Shown here in pieces: positions 10,079 to 20,200 of a stretch of 64,000 bases of DNA. Within the stretch, counting starts at the first letter, position 1. Every line of letters starts with the position of its first letter. The translations under genes were made by a program, and so were the position numbers. The notes under the pieces were generated by a model. The model was given only the letters and a program-made list of their open reading frames with translations. It was not told the origin of the DNA and did not search any database. This stretch comes from Pseudoalteromonas luteoviolacea (GTDB lineage: Bacteria > Pseudomonadota > Gammaproteobacteria > Enterobacterales > Alteromonadaceae): NCBI RefSeq assembly GCF_021654285.1, contig NZ_JAKFZS010000001.1, forward strand, positions 248,001 to 312,000. The letters run 5' to 3'.

Positions 10079-11341
10079 ATGACCCGATTTATCTACTCAC
10101 TAATCTTATTATTACTTGCACCGCTTATTGCATTTTATTTGTACCACATCAGAGGCAAGAAAAATCAGGGTTATAAGTCACACTTTTCGCAAAGGTTTGG
10201 CACGGTCAGTTCACATTTTCCTCAAGAGGCAATTATTATTCACTGCGCCTCAGTCGGAGAGGTATTAGCAGCAGCGCCCTTAATTAAAAAAATACAATGC
10301 CAGCATTCAGCTCACCCCGTTATTATTACGACTAACACACCAACTGGTAGAGCTGAAATAAATAGACAATTTAAAGAGTCAGTGCACATCTGTTATCTTC
10401 CTATTGATTTTGGCTTTGCTGCACGCCGGTTTATGCAGCGTTTAAAACCTAAATTAATTGTTGTATTAGAAACCGAGCTTTGGCCGAACCTGTTTCATTA
10501 TGCAAACCAAAACCAGTGTCCAGTTGCAATTATCAATGCTCGCTTATCTGATAAGTCCTTGCGTGGATATCAAAAGTTTTCTTCACTTAGTAAAAATATC
10601 ATGGATAACATCACGGTGCTTGCAAGTCACAATGATGAGGATGCTCAAAGATTCATGACGTTAGGACTCAAACAGGATAAAATTACCACCACTGGTTCTA
10701 TCAAGTTTGACGTCAACCTTAGCCATAGTGAAATGGAACAGTTGGCAGTATTAAAGTCTCAACTTGGAGATAGGCCTGTTTGGATTGCAGGCTCTACACA
10801 CCCAGGAGAGCATGAGCAAATCATTGAAATACACAAGCAACTACTAAAAGAAACGCCTACAGCATTGCTGGTCATTGCGCCTCGTCACCCAGAGCAATTT
10901 AATCCAGTCGCAACTTTACTGTCAGATTCAGGTCTCAGTTTTGGCCGCCGAAGTGAGGCATATGACACAATCAACCAAGTATTGTTGGCAGACACCCTAG
11001 GCGAATTAAAGTTTCTTTATGGCTGCGCTGACATTGCGTTTGTCGGTGGCAGCTTAATTGAGCGAGGTGGTCATAACCCACTTGAGGCCGCGGCAAGCGC
11101 CATAGGCGTTTTAAGCGGACCGAGCACTTATAACTTTTCACACATCTACCCACAGTTAATCTCGGCCAACGGAGCTCAAATTTGCTCAGATAAAAACGAA
11201 TTACTTCAGCAGTTAAATCTGTATTTACGAGATAATACTGCTGCGAAAGAGCTAGGGAAAAACGCACACACTTGCCTTGCGAGTAACCAAGGTGCCATTG
11301 ATCGCACCCTAGACATTATCGATTCACTATTGGAGCAGTAA
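10079..11341 (+). CDS. waaA: 3-deoxy-D-manno-octulosonic acid transferase
   Basis: WaaA (KdtA) transfers Kdo from CMP-Kdo to lipid IVA at the inner membrane. The 420-aa protein has an N-terminal membrane anchor (about 3-23), the acceptor-side HCASVGEVLAAAPL segment, ETELWPN, and the CMP-Kdo site GGSLIERGGHNPLEAA. The adjacent kdkA suggests one of the Kdo units is replaced by phosphate in this organism; whether the enzyme adds one or two Kdo cannot be read from sequence. The next gene starts directly after its stop. Confidence 0.94.
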   Translation: MTRFIYSLILLLLAPLIAFYLYHIRGKKNQGYKSHFSQRFGTVSSHFPQEAIIIHCASVGEVLAAAPLIKKIQCQHSAHPVIITTNTPTGRAEINRQFKESVHICYLPIDFGFAARRFMQRLKPKLIVVLETELWPNLFHYANQNQCPVAIINARLSDKSLRGYQKFSSLSKNIMDNITVLASHNDEDAQRFMTLGLKQDKITTTGSIKFDVNLSHSEMEQLAVLKSQLGDRPVWIAGSTHPGEHEQIIEIHKQLLKETPTALLVIAPRHPEQFNPVATLLSDSGLSFGRRSEAYDTINQVLLADTLGELKFLYGCADIAFVGGSLIERGGHNPLEAAASAIGVLSGPSTYNFSHIYPQLISANGAQICSDKNELLQQLNLYLRDNTAAKELGKNAHTCLASNQGAIDRTLDIIDSLLEQ

Positions 11342-11887
11342 ATGAGTGAGCATATTAGTAACGCGATGAAAAACTGGGTAAGTAATGTCATCGTGAAATA
11401 TAACTTTTGTCCATTTGCCAGAAAAGAGGTGGAACAAAATGCCATACATTACTATGTCAGCGAGGCCCTTAGTCATGACGATGCGGTCATGGATATGCTG
11501 GAACAATGTTTTGAGTTGAATCAAAACGAAGAAAGAGAAACAACCCTGCTTATTTTCTCTCATGGCTTTAGCGATTTTGATGCGTTTTTAGATTTAGTCG
11601 ATTTAGCCAACGCGATGCTTTGCGCTCAGGGCTTTGAAGGTATCTACCAAATAGCTAACTTTCATCCAGACTATGTGTTTGCAGACAGCGAAGACGACGA
11701 TCCAGCAAACTATACTAACCGCGCACCATACCCTACACTGCACTTAATTAGAGAAGATAGTATGGCTGAAGCGCTTGAAGTGTATGATGACCCTGAGTCT
11801 ATTCCCGACAACAACATTCGCCTAGCTAGGCGCAAAGGCGAGGCATTTTGGCAGCAGTTGTTAGCAAGCTGTATTCACCAAAAGTAA
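11342..11887 (+). CDS. DUF1415 family protein
   Basis: 181 aa with the DUF1415 signature: VKYNFCPFARKE near residue 20, FHPDYVFADS near 117 and NRAPYPTLHLIRE near 135. Function is not established. The start follows the waaA stop without a gap, so the two are probably cotranscribed and perhaps coupled. No signal peptide or membrane segment is visible; it should be cytoplasmic. Confidence 0.85.
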   Translation: MSEHISNAMKNWVSNVIVKYNFCPFARKEVEQNAIHYYVSEALSHDDAVMDMLEQCFELNQNEERETTLLIFSHGFSDFDAFLDLVDLANAMLCAQGFEGIYQIANFHPDYVFADSEDDDPANYTNRAPYPTLHLIREDSMAEALEVYDDPESIPDNNIRLARRKGEAFWQQLLASCIHQK

Positions 11888-11899
11888 AGCTTTAAACCA

Positions 11900-11927
11900 A
11901 ATAACTGCGCTATACAGCGCAGTTATT
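11900..11927. terminator. Bidirectional hairpin terminator between DUF1415 gene and ydbL
   Basis: A perfect 12-bp stem (AATAACTGCGCT / AGCGCAGTTATT) with an ATAC loop sits between convergent genes. A-rich and T-rich flanks suit both directions. Confidence 0.7.
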
Positions 11928-11938
11928 ACAAAGTAGCT

Positions 11939-12259
11939 TTATTTTTTCACCCACTTGCCATTTACTTGAATGAAATGCCCAGAAGAGGTCTTCTTATAGG
12001 TTTTTTCTGCGGCAAGCTTTTCCACTTGTGACAAACTAATGCCATTTTTCTTTGCCAGCTGCTGATACTTTGCTTTACGTTTTTTATTAATATCAGCGAC
12101 CAGTTTCTTCACATCACCAGACCCCTTAATAACGCCTAAATAGCCCGTGGAGTTTTCGCCAACCATGCCTTGTGATTTAGCTTCATTAATCGTCAAAGCC
12201 ATCACCGAAAAGCTCATACATGCCGCTGCGATGGTAGTCAGTATCATTTTTGCTTTCAT
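11939..12259 (-). CDS. ydbL: YdbL-family periplasmic protein (DUF1318)
   Basis: 106 aa with a signal peptide (to about FSVMA). It then has the YdbL pattern: LTINEAKSQGMVGEN, TGYLGVI, and a lysine-rich helix VNKKRKAKYQQLAKKNG-like region ending in NGKWVKK. In E. coli YdbL acts with YdbH and YnbE in phospholipid transport between the envelope membranes, probably as a chaperone controlling YnbE multimerisation. Third gene of ydbH-ynbE-ydbL here. Confidence 0.88.
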   Translation of the reverse strand: MKAKMILTTIAAACMSFSVMALTINEAKSQGMVGENSTGYLGVIKGSGDVKKLVADINKKRKAKYQQLAKKNGISLSQVEKLAAEKTYKKTSSGHFIQVNGKWVKK

Positions 12260-12270
12260 GTTCTCACTCC

Positions 12271-12450
12271 TTAGAATAATTCACTGTCGTCACTAAACAA
12301 GTCGTCTAGTTCTTTGTCTACTTTAACACGGATTTCGTGGTCAACTTTTACATTTAAATTGATGGTAATTGGCTCTTTTGTCTCTACCTGAACTTTATGA
12401 GTACAGGCTGAAGTAACCAAGACCAGCATCAAAGTTAGCATCCATTTCAT
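12271..12450 (-). CDS. ynbE: YnbE-like outer-membrane lipoprotein
   Basis: A 59-aa lipoprotein with lipobox Cys at 16 (LVTSAC). The mature part, ITINLNVKVDHEIRVKVD, is a beta-strand segment characteristic of YnbE, which is thought to stack onto the C-terminus of YdbH to form a periplasmic bridge. It lies between ydbH and ydbL in the E. coli order with short spacers, which confirms it despite its small size. Confidence 0.85.
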   Translation of the reverse strand: MKWMLTLMLVLVTSACTHKVQVETKEPITINLNVKVDHEIRVKVDKELDDLFSDDSELF

Positions 12451-12465
12451 GCTTTCTTGCTCCTA

Positions 12466-15021
12466 TTAGTTTAATGCTTTTTCAACTTCTTTGGTGATTT
12501 CATCGCTCAATCGCAATGCCCTAAATAACTGAAAAATATTCTCTTTATGTGTGTAATTAAAATTAATTGGCTGTCCCTGCTGCTCGTTGACACCCGTAAT
12601 TTGTACAGCCAAGTCAAGCCATCCATCCGATGACATATTCACGTCGCTGGTTAGCTTCTCTATGTTTAACCGCTCTAACATGCCAAAAGCCGTTTCTAAA
12701 CTTGGCTGTTGGGCCTTAAGCGCTTCCACGGATTGATTATTTTCAATACTCAATAAGCCAACATCTATGTTATTTAGCTTACCGCCATGAATTTCTAGTG
12801 CGCCATCAACAACGGTTACAGGTAGTTGCCCATAGACACGACCACTAAGTTCGACACCAGCGTTTTTAGCTGCATGAGCTATTACAGCCAACTCCCAGTC
12901 TTGTGCTTCAACCAGAAAACTCTGATCTTCCTCGGATAAACTGATCTGCTGAGCACTTAGCTGACCATCAAATATATAAGCACTGATATTGCTCAACATG
13001 GGCTTTGAATCATAAGATGATAGACTCGCTTGAAAGTTCTCAAGCACTGCCCCAGAGCGGATCTCTCGAATACCTATCGGTGACTCTTCAATGATCAACT
13101 GTTGGGCCTTGATCATGCCAGTGACTGGCATATTCAAACCACTTAAATAATGGGAATCGTATAAGATCCCCCCTTCTTCTATCGTCATATCAAAATGGTA
13201 GCTTTGTTCTGAAGCATCCCCACTGATATTAGCCGAAATTGTCCCTTCACTTAGCTGTATCTTTGGATCAATTTGTTGAATGATTGGCTGCAGAGTTAAA
13301 AAGCTTTGTTCAGGTACCGAAACATTAACTTCATTCAGCTGTGGCCCGATTTTATGCTTGATCAATACTTCAAGCTCTTCCAAGTGTAAGACATGGTCTA
13401 AATTAAGTTGCTCATTAAAGTTCCCTGAAGAGGTCACAACCGCATTTCGAAAAGAGAATTGAGGAGTGGCAACTAACCCAAGATGGATTTCACCATCAAA
13501 GAGAAGACTCGTTTCCACATTCGCTAATTCACCTTTAAACGTCATGCTCTGTGAAACATCTTTCCCTCTTAGTTCACCCCTTTTAAATGAACCTACTTCC
13601 ATATTAAGTTGACCTTTGAAGTGTTTTAACTCATCAGTATTGAGCTTACTCTCCAACAAAATATGCTTTCCTAGCGCCTCTTCAAACCTGTATCGTTCCA
13701 CGCTCACTTGAGTATCCAACACATCCACCTCAATTGCCTGAAGCGGATCCACTGCCAATTTATTCATATCAGCACTTAAACGCGTGTTTATATTCAGCTC
13801 TGTATTGTTCAAAAACGCTTGTGTATTTTTTAGCCCACCAATTGACGTTTGAGTTACTAAATCAAGATTGATAATTTGGCCAAGCACCCCATCCAAAGAA
13901 AACTCCCCTTGGCTAACCATATCTTCAACGGTTATATCATTGGCTAAATTCAACGCTGTGCTATTTAATAACCAATCCCCATTTGTTGATAATTGATTGC
14001 CTTCGACAGATAATTTAGCCTGAAGCTCTAACCAACCAAGCTGAGAATTCTGGTGACTCAGGTTAAGATCTAATAACGCTTTTTTTTGAGGCACTGCAAG
14101 CCGAAGGTTATTTAAAACGATTGCAGTCAAACCGTTTTGATCTTTGGCACTGAGCGAAGGTATTTCCACTTTTGCCAGCGTCGCTGTAAATGGTTCGGGT
14201 ATGAATAGTTGCCAATCAGTACTCACTACCTCTGCGGGTAAAGACTGCTGGAAATCTGTGAGCTTTCGGCAAGACTGACCATTTATTTTCACCTGCAGCT
14301 TGGATAAGTCGACGTTAGCTAAGAGTGAGTTTAAATTTAGCTGACTCACCAGACCACCCTTTATATCCGCCATCATTTGACAATCTGCCAGGCTGGAATC
14401 CAAAATACTCGCTTGTAAATTGGCCCTAGAATCAATTTCAACACCATCAAATGTAAAAGATAATAGCCCGGATAACGCCTTTATTTGTGTTGGTAAGTAA
14501 GGCTTAAACCCTTGGCTTGATAAATCTGTTTCAACACTGATTTGATCTGGCAACAAGGCAACAAGTGCAGATACATCACCATCAATGCGAAATCTATTGA
14601 GTTCTGGTTCATTGATAGAAAAAGAGAGCGACTGCTGCAATTGCTGCGACTTAATATTCACATCTTTTATCGTCAACAGCGGCCGGTTTTCAACCAGCGG
14701 TAGCAACAACTTTTGCAATGGCTTTGATTGTTGCGCAGACGGATCGGTAATATGCTCAATCTGCAAATGCTCTACCACAAGAGCATCTGGTGTCACCGTT
14801 ACCTCTTTTGCCGTGATATTTGCTTGTGTATGTGACAAGCACGCTTTACTGATGTCGACTTTAGTAAACCCTGCAATTGACCACTCTAAACAAGTTAGCT
14901 CACCCTGCTCTTGCGTTAAGTAGTGATCCGCCACCACAAGACTTAAAGGCATTCGAAATATATACAAAGAGATCAGCAATAAGCAAAAGCTTATCCCAGC
15001 ATAAACTAAAAAGCGCCGCAT
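12466..15021 (-). CDS. ydbH: YdbH-family AsmA-like intermembrane phospholipid transport protein
   Basis: 851 aa with one N-terminal membrane anchor (about 4-24) and a very long beta-rich periplasmic region, typical of AsmA-like bridge proteins such as TamB, YhdP and YdbH. The family moves phospholipids from inner to outer membrane along a hydrophobic groove. Identity as YdbH rests on the following ynbE and ydbL genes and on the C-terminal region (LNIEKLTSDVNMSSDG, INFNYTHKENIFQL). The overall sequence is poorly conserved, as usual in the family. Confidence 0.85.
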   Translation of the reverse strand: MRRFLVYAGISFCLLLISLYIFRMPLSLVVADHYLTQEQGELTCLEWSIAGFTKVDISKACLSHTQANITAKEVTVTPDALVVEHLQIEHITDPSAQQSKPLQKLLLPLVENRPLLTIKDVNIKSQQLQQSLSFSINEPELNRFRIDGDVSALVALLPDQISVETDLSSQGFKPYLPTQIKALSGLLSFTFDGVEIDSRANLQASILDSSLADCQMMADIKGGLVSQLNLNSLLANVDLSKLQVKINGQSCRKLTDFQQSLPAEVVSTDWQLFIPEPFTATLAKVEIPSLSAKDQNGLTAIVLNNLRLAVPQKKALLDLNLSHQNSQLGWLELQAKLSVEGNQLSTNGDWLLNSTALNLANDITVEDMVSQGEFSLDGVLGQIINLDLVTQTSIGGLKNTQAFLNNTELNINTRLSADMNKLAVDPLQAIEVDVLDTQVSVERYRFEEALGKHILLESKLNTDELKHFKGQLNMEVGSFKRGELRGKDVSQSMTFKGELANVETSLLFDGEIHLGLVATPQFSFRNAVVTSSGNFNEQLNLDHVLHLEELEVLIKHKIGPQLNEVNVSVPEQSFLTLQPIIQQIDPKIQLSEGTISANISGDASEQSYHFDMTIEEGGILYDSHYLSGLNMPVTGMIKAQQLIIEESPIGIREIRSGAVLENFQASLSSYDSKPMLSNISAYIFDGQLSAQQISLSEEDQSFLVEAQDWELAVIAHAAKNAGVELSGRVYGQLPVTVVDGALEIHGGKLNNIDVGLLSIENNQSVEALKAQQPSLETAFGMLERLNIEKLTSDVNMSSDGWLDLAVQITGVNEQQGQPINFNYTHKENIFQLFRALRLSDEITKEVEKALN

Positions 15022-15204
15022 GCGTTCCTAAACTAACTTTTCATCAAAACAATGAGTTTAAGCCATCGCGCTCACAATGTAATGTAGAAGAGCGTAAGAA
15101 GTTGTAAAATTGACAAAAATACCTGATAGGTTATCGCTGCAAGTCTGTAACAGCCTGCTTGTTAGCCATAATCAAGCCATCATATTTTTTTGAGAAACAA
15201 ACAA

Positions 15205-15228
15205 AAAAGGCCACCTTAGTGACCTTTT
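15205..15228 (-). terminator. Rho-independent terminator of the lipoprotein gene
   Basis: On the minus strand AAAAGGTCAC, a TAAG loop and GTGGCCTTTT form a 10-bp stem followed by a T-tract, starting 7 bp past the stop at 15235. Confidence 0.85.
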
Positions 15229-15234
15229 ACCGCA

Positions 15235-16560
15235 TTAGTCAAACTCGACCAAGGCCCTCGTATAAATAAAGTTGTCAAATTCGGCTCTGTGCCGAGACTC
15301 ACCCTGTGCGATAAAGTCTAACAACTTCGCATATGTTTCGCTGTCAGTTTCGTTACCTATATACCCGTAAATGTAAGCACCTAACTCCTCTAACTTCATC
15401 TCTTCTTCTGGTAACTTAAACACATCACCAAAGGACAATTGCGGAATAGTGCCCCTAATCCCACCATTTATTTTCCAGTCGTAACGTGTCTCAGCGTCAT
15501 CACTGACCAAATAGCTATATCTAAATTCGACGCGAGCCAAGTCCTCATTTATTGTACTGAAATCATAAGTCACATTTTCTCTGCCTGAAATGCCCATTAC
15601 CTCATCATTCAAACTATCAGATAACAATGGTATTTCATTTACGCCAAACTCATGCTCAGTATTCGCTCTGCTTCTGGCCGATTTCCACACCTTGAACCTA
15701 GCGGTATCAAAGTTGGTTTGATTGAACTCTACTTGGTGGTAGTAGCTATGTTCAACTGCATCAGGGAAAATATACAGCGGCATCGTTTCATCTGTTGCTT
15801 GCCTTTGATTAAATACCAAAGAAGATGCGTCTGTTGCAGCACCAAAAGCACCAATTATTTGCGCACTGGCACTGATTTGTTTATCCACGATTACGCCACT
15901 ATGAGTGAAATCCGCATCAGAGATTACTATTGTTTGAGAACTTTTTGGTAACGAGATAACTGCGGCTTTTGCATCATTATGCTCACGTGATATCGCTGCT
16001 AAATATAATGTTTCACTGCCATCACAAACGGCTAAGTTACCATTGGATGGTAAAGTACTATTCGAAAGTAAAAAATACCCATTTTGTTTTAAGGTTAGCC
16101 CCGAATCATCGACACGATACATCTCACAACTACATTCTGTAGTGGTTTTAAAGTAGTAAGTTCCTAAGTTTTCTCTATGCTCAATATCTAATTCTGTCCG
16201 GATATATTGATATTCACCGTCAGCACTATCACTCACTTCACCAATAACAGAAAGGTGCTTTGTACCTACCGGCAGCTCTCCAGAAAAATCGCCATTTGAA
16301 TCCGTCTTTGCAGATCCAAGAGATGCCCCATTTTCATCGTGAAATACAATATCAACTTGTTTAGGTTGATAATTCGAGCACTCTTGAGATTCTGCTCTTA
16401 AAGTAATTGTTTGAGGAGTAACCTTCTCGGCCGGAGTGTCAGGAGTCGATTGCTGAGCTTGTTCACTTAATTGATTATTATCTCCCCCAGAAGACCCCCC
16501 ACAGGCTGCCAGTGCAAGTGTGATTGAGGCAGCTAGCGTTGTGTATAAAAGCTTCTTCAT
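15235..16560 (-). CDS. Uncharacterised surface or periplasmic lipoprotein
   Basis: 441 aa with a lipoprotein signal peptide (lipobox LAAC, Cys 20) and a low-complexity linker (GGSSGGDNN, SEQAQQSTPDTP). A small beta-sandwich-like segment follows (VDIVFHDENGASLG to DGDFSG-like turns), resembling carboxypeptidase-regulatory/Ig-type domains. The rest (about 130-441) is beta-rich with no family I recognise. CSCEMYRVDD gives a few cysteines that may pair. It is monocistronic, between its own terminator and a long noncoding region. Function unknown. Confidence 0.75.
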   Translation of the reverse strand: MKKLLYTTLAASITLALAACGGSSGGDNNQLSEQAQQSTPDTPAEKVTPQTITLRAESQECSNYQPKQVDIVFHDENGASLGSAKTDSNGDFSGELPVGTKHLSVIGEVSDSADGEYQYIRTELDIEHRENLGTYYFKTTTECSCEMYRVDDSGLTLKQNGYFLLSNSTLPSNGNLAVCDGSETLYLAAISREHNDAKAAVISLPKSSQTIVISDADFTHSGVIVDKQISASAQIIGAFGAATDASSLVFNQRQATDETMPLYIFPDAVEHSYYHQVEFNQTNFDTARFKVWKSARSRANTEHEFGVNEIPLLSDSLNDEVMGISGRENVTYDFSTINEDLARVEFRYSYLVSDDAETRYDWKINGGIRGTIPQLSFGDVFKLPEEEMKLEELGAYIYGYIGNETDSETYAKLLDFIAQGESRHRAEFDNFIYTRALVEFD

Positions 16561-16940
16561 TACTTCTTCCTTTATTATTATAAATCTGAGTGTTTCCCAT
16601 ATGCGGCCAATTTACACTAAAGCAAGCGCACCATAAACTTAGCTTGAAAACTTATGATTACTTTAATAGTGAGCGCTTTATACTCAGCCCTCCTTTTTCT
16701 GGTATGTGTGATTAGTGCAAGCTTTCGCTGCGTCATAGGTATAACGATGCCAACCTTAAAAAGGGGTTATCAATTTCAGGAAAAGTTCAGCATCATATTA
16801 AATGGCCTGAGCACTTCACTAAGTAGTAAACACTCAACTTTTGTTTGAAGTCACCTGCAACAACCAGTTTTATAAGCAAAAACAGCACCTAATTGACCTT
16901 TTTCAAACAAACTAAATTACTAGCCTATGGTCTTTCTAGC
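16561..16940. other. Noncoding region upstream of the lipoprotein gene
   Basis: 380 bp that should contain the lipoprotein promoter. A 64-codon plus-strand frame at 16654-16848 lacks a convincing ribosome-binding site and looks fortuitous. No RNA gene was recognised. Confidence 0.4.
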
Positions 16941-17095
16941 ATTGCGGAACATACGCATCCACGGGCTGTGTTCGATCCACTCCTATCATAGGTATCGTTG
17001 CCAAGAATTAGCTTTCTCAAGCTACAAAAAAGGCCGCTTTCGCGACCTTTTCTTTAGAGTAATATACTACTCAATTAACCCACGTTTTTACGTGC
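16941..17095 (-). repeat. Degenerate 155-bp repeat of the purL 3' end, unit A (distal)
   Basis: Read on the minus strand, this copies the last purL codons and its terminator. In the purL frame it gives ANSWQRYL, two stops (TGA TAG), then [20 protein letters not shown] and a stop just beyond the left edge. The flanking purL-like codons differ from purL and from unit B, partly at synonymous positions. It has the same period (155 bp) as unit B. Confidence 0.8.
17028..17051 (-). terminator. Copy of the purL terminator in repeat unit A
   Basis: The same 24-bp hairpin as at 17183-17206, exactly 155 bp further on: AAAAGGTCGC, GAAA loop, GCGGCCTTTT on the minus strand. Confidence 0.75.
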
Positions 17096-17250
17096 ATTGC
17101 GGAACATACGCATCCATGGGCTATCTTCTTTCCACTCCTATCAAAGGTATCGCTGCCAAGAGTTAGCCTGCTTCAAAAACAAAAAAGGCCGCTTTCGCGA
17201 CCTTTTCTTTAGAGTAATATATTACTCAATTAACCCACGTTTTTACGTGC
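17096..17250 (-). repeat. Degenerate 155-bp repeat of the purL 3' end, unit B (proximal, spans the purL stop)
   Basis: It begins at the true purL terminal codons (ARKNVG, stop at 17230-17232) and includes the purL terminator and a second partial purL tail. That tail reads ANSWQRYL, two stops, then [16 protein letters not shown] in frame. Relative to the real gene, the HPDE codons are replaced by a slightly longer stop-containing segment shared with unit A. Confidence 0.8.
17183..17206 (-). terminator. Rho-independent terminator of purL
   Basis: The minus strand reads AAAAGGTCGC, a GAAA tetraloop and GCGGCCTTTT followed by further T, 24 bp after the purL stop. A 16-bp AT-rich palindrome (GAGTAATATATTACTC, 17212-17227) lies between stop and terminator. 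Confidence 0.88.
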
Positions 17251-20200
17251 GTTACGGAACATACGCATCCATGGGCTATCTTCTTTCCACTCATCTGGGT
17301 GCCAAGAGTTAGCAACTGCACGGAATACACGCTCTGGGTGTGGCATCATCACTGTTGCACGACCGTCCGTTGATGTAATACCAGTAATACCTTCTGGTGA
17401 ACCATTCGGGTTGTTCGGGTATTGCGTCGTCGGCTTGCCAAAGTTATCAACATACTGAACTGCAACTGTGCCAGACTCAAGCGCTGCTTTCACTGCTGCG
17501 TCGTTTGCAAACTCAGCATGACCTTCACCGTGAGATACCGCGATTGGCATGCGAGAACCTGCCATACCTTGGAAGAATACTGACGGGCTTTCTTGTACTT
17601 CAACAAGGCTGAAGCGTGCTTCAAAACGCTCTGACTTGTTAGTTACAAAACGTGGCCAGTGCTCAGTGCCAGGAATAAGCTCTTTCAGAGTTGATAACAT
17701 CTGACAGCCGTTACACACACCTAGGCTGAACGTATCTTGACGCTCAAAGAAGGTTTGGAACTGGTCGCGTGCCATGTCATTGAATAGGATTGACTTAGCC
17801 CAACCTTCACCAGCACCAAGTACGTCACCGTAAGAGAAACCACCACATGCTACAAGGCCTTTAAACTCTTCTAGCGTTAGGCGACCTTCGAGAATGTCAC
17901 TCATGTGTACGTCTACTGCTGCAAAGCCTGCACGGTTAAATGCAGCTGCCATTTCAACGTGTGAGTTAACGCCTTGTTCACGAAGGATTGCCATCTTAGG
18001 CTTAGCACCTGTTGCAATGTAAGGTGCAGCAACGTCTTCATTTAGGTCGAAGCTCAGTTTTACGTTCAGACCAGGATCTTTCTCGTCAAATTTTGCATCA
18101 AATTCTTGCTTAGCACACTCAGGGTTATCACGAAGTGCTTGCATCTTGTACGTCGTTTCAGCCCAAATCGTGCGAAGTTCAGTACGTGTATTTGCAAGTA
18201 CTGCTTCACCGCCACGGTTGAAGATAACTTTGTCTTCTGCGTTTAGAGCACCGATTGTGTGGCTGATTGCACCAAGGCCATTGTCAACTAACACAGCTTC
18301 AACAGCTGCAAGGTCAGAGTTGCGAACCTGAATCACTGCACCTAGCTCTTCGTTGTAAAGCGCTTCGATGTCAGAGCCAGTTAAGCTATCAAGATTTACC
18401 GTTACACCTGTACGACCTGCGAATGCCATTTCAGCAACCGTTGTGAATAAACCACCGTCTGAACGGTCGTGGTAAGCAAGTAGCTTCTCGTCAGCCACAA
18501 GTGCTTGCATCGCATTGTAGAAGCCTTTCAATAGCTCTGGGTTATCTACGTCAGGCGTCTTATCACCAAGTTGCTTGTAAACCTGTGCAAGGCTTGATGC
18601 ACCCATACGGTTTTGACCAGCACCTAAATCAACTAGGATTAGGCTTGAGTCACCTTTATCAGTACGAAGCTGAGGCGTGACTGTTTTGCGGATGTCTTCT
18701 ACACGACCAAATGCAGTGATAACGAGAGAAAGTGGCGCAGTAACTTCTTTGTTTTCACCATTCTCTTCCCACTTCGTCTTCATTGACATCGAGTCTTTAC
18801 CAACTGGGATAGTCAGACCAAGTGCTGGACATAGCTCTTCACCTACCGCTTTAACTGCTTCGTAAAGACCTGCGTCTTCACCTGGGTGACCTGCTGCTGC
18901 CATCCAGTTTGCAGATAGCTTGATGTTCTCAAGACCACCAATGTTTGCGCCTGCAATGTTCGTTAACGCTTCTGCTACTGCTAAACGCGCAGATGCGCCA
19001 TAGTTTAGAAGTGCCGCAGGTGTACGCTCACCCATTGACATAGCTTCACCGTGGTAAGTATCAAACGCTGCTGCCGTTACAGCACAGTTTGCCACTGGTA
19101 CCTGCCAAGGGCCAACCATTTGATCACGTGCCACTAAACCTGTAACCGTACGGTCACCAATGGTGATAAGGAATGTTTTTTCAGCGATAGTAGGTAGACG
19201 AAGTAAACGCTTAGCAGCTTCCTCTACATCAATACTATCTGTTTTAAGTGCTTCACCAGATACTTGCTTTGACTCAACGTCACGGTGCATCTTAGGTGCT
19301 TTACCCAGTAGTACTTCAAGTGGAAGATCGACTGGGTTGTTATCAAAGTGGCTATCCGCAACGGTTAAGTGACGCTCTTCAGTTGCTTCACCAATTACTG
19401 CATATTGCGCGCGCTCACGCTTACAGATCTCTTCAAAACGTGCAAAGTCTTCTGCCGCTACTGCAAGTACGTAACGTTCTTGTGATTCATTACACCAGAT
19501 CTCGTGTGGTGCCATGCCCGGCTCATCGTTCGGGATGTTACGTAGTTGGAATTTACCACCACGACCACCATCGTCTACAAGCTCTGGGAATGCGTTTGAA
19601 AGACCACCTGCACCCACATCATGGATAAACGCGATTGGGTTTTCGTCGCCTAGCTGCCAACATTTATCGATAACTTCCTGACAACGACGTTCCATCTCTG
19701 GGTTTTCACGCTGTACAGAAGCAAAATCTAAATCTTCGTTTGACTGACCAGATGCCATTGATGATGCAGCGCCACCACCCAGACCAATGTTCATCGCTGG
19801 ACCACCTAAAGCGACTAACTTAGCGCCAACTGGGATTTCACCCTTTTGAACATGCTCAGTACGGATGTTACCAAGACCACCTGCAAGCATAATTGGCTTG
19901 TGGTAACCACGTACCTCGAAGCCGTTGTGGCTGTTCACTTTTTCTTCGTAAGTACGGAAGTAACCTAGTAGGTTAGGACGACCGAATTCGTTGTTAAACG
20001 CCGCGCCACCTAGAGGGCCATCGATCATAATGTCTAGTGCATTAACGATACGGCCAGGTTTGCCGAAGTTTGTTTCCCACGGCTGCTCAAAACCAGGAAT
20101 ACGAAGGTTTGATACGGTAAAACCAACTAGGCCTGCTTTTGGCTTAGAGCCACGGCCTGTTGCACCTTCGTCACGAATTTCACCACCGGAACCAGTAGAT

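Noticed and set aside
16654-16848. 64-codon plus-strand frame upstream of the lipoprotein gene
   Set aside because: No ribosome-binding site, no recognisable protein features and a location in a decayed region; probably chance.
16921-17312. Plus-strand frames across the purL repeats that encode similar peptides
   Set aside because: They are antisense readings of the repeated purL tail; similarity reflects the DNA duplication.
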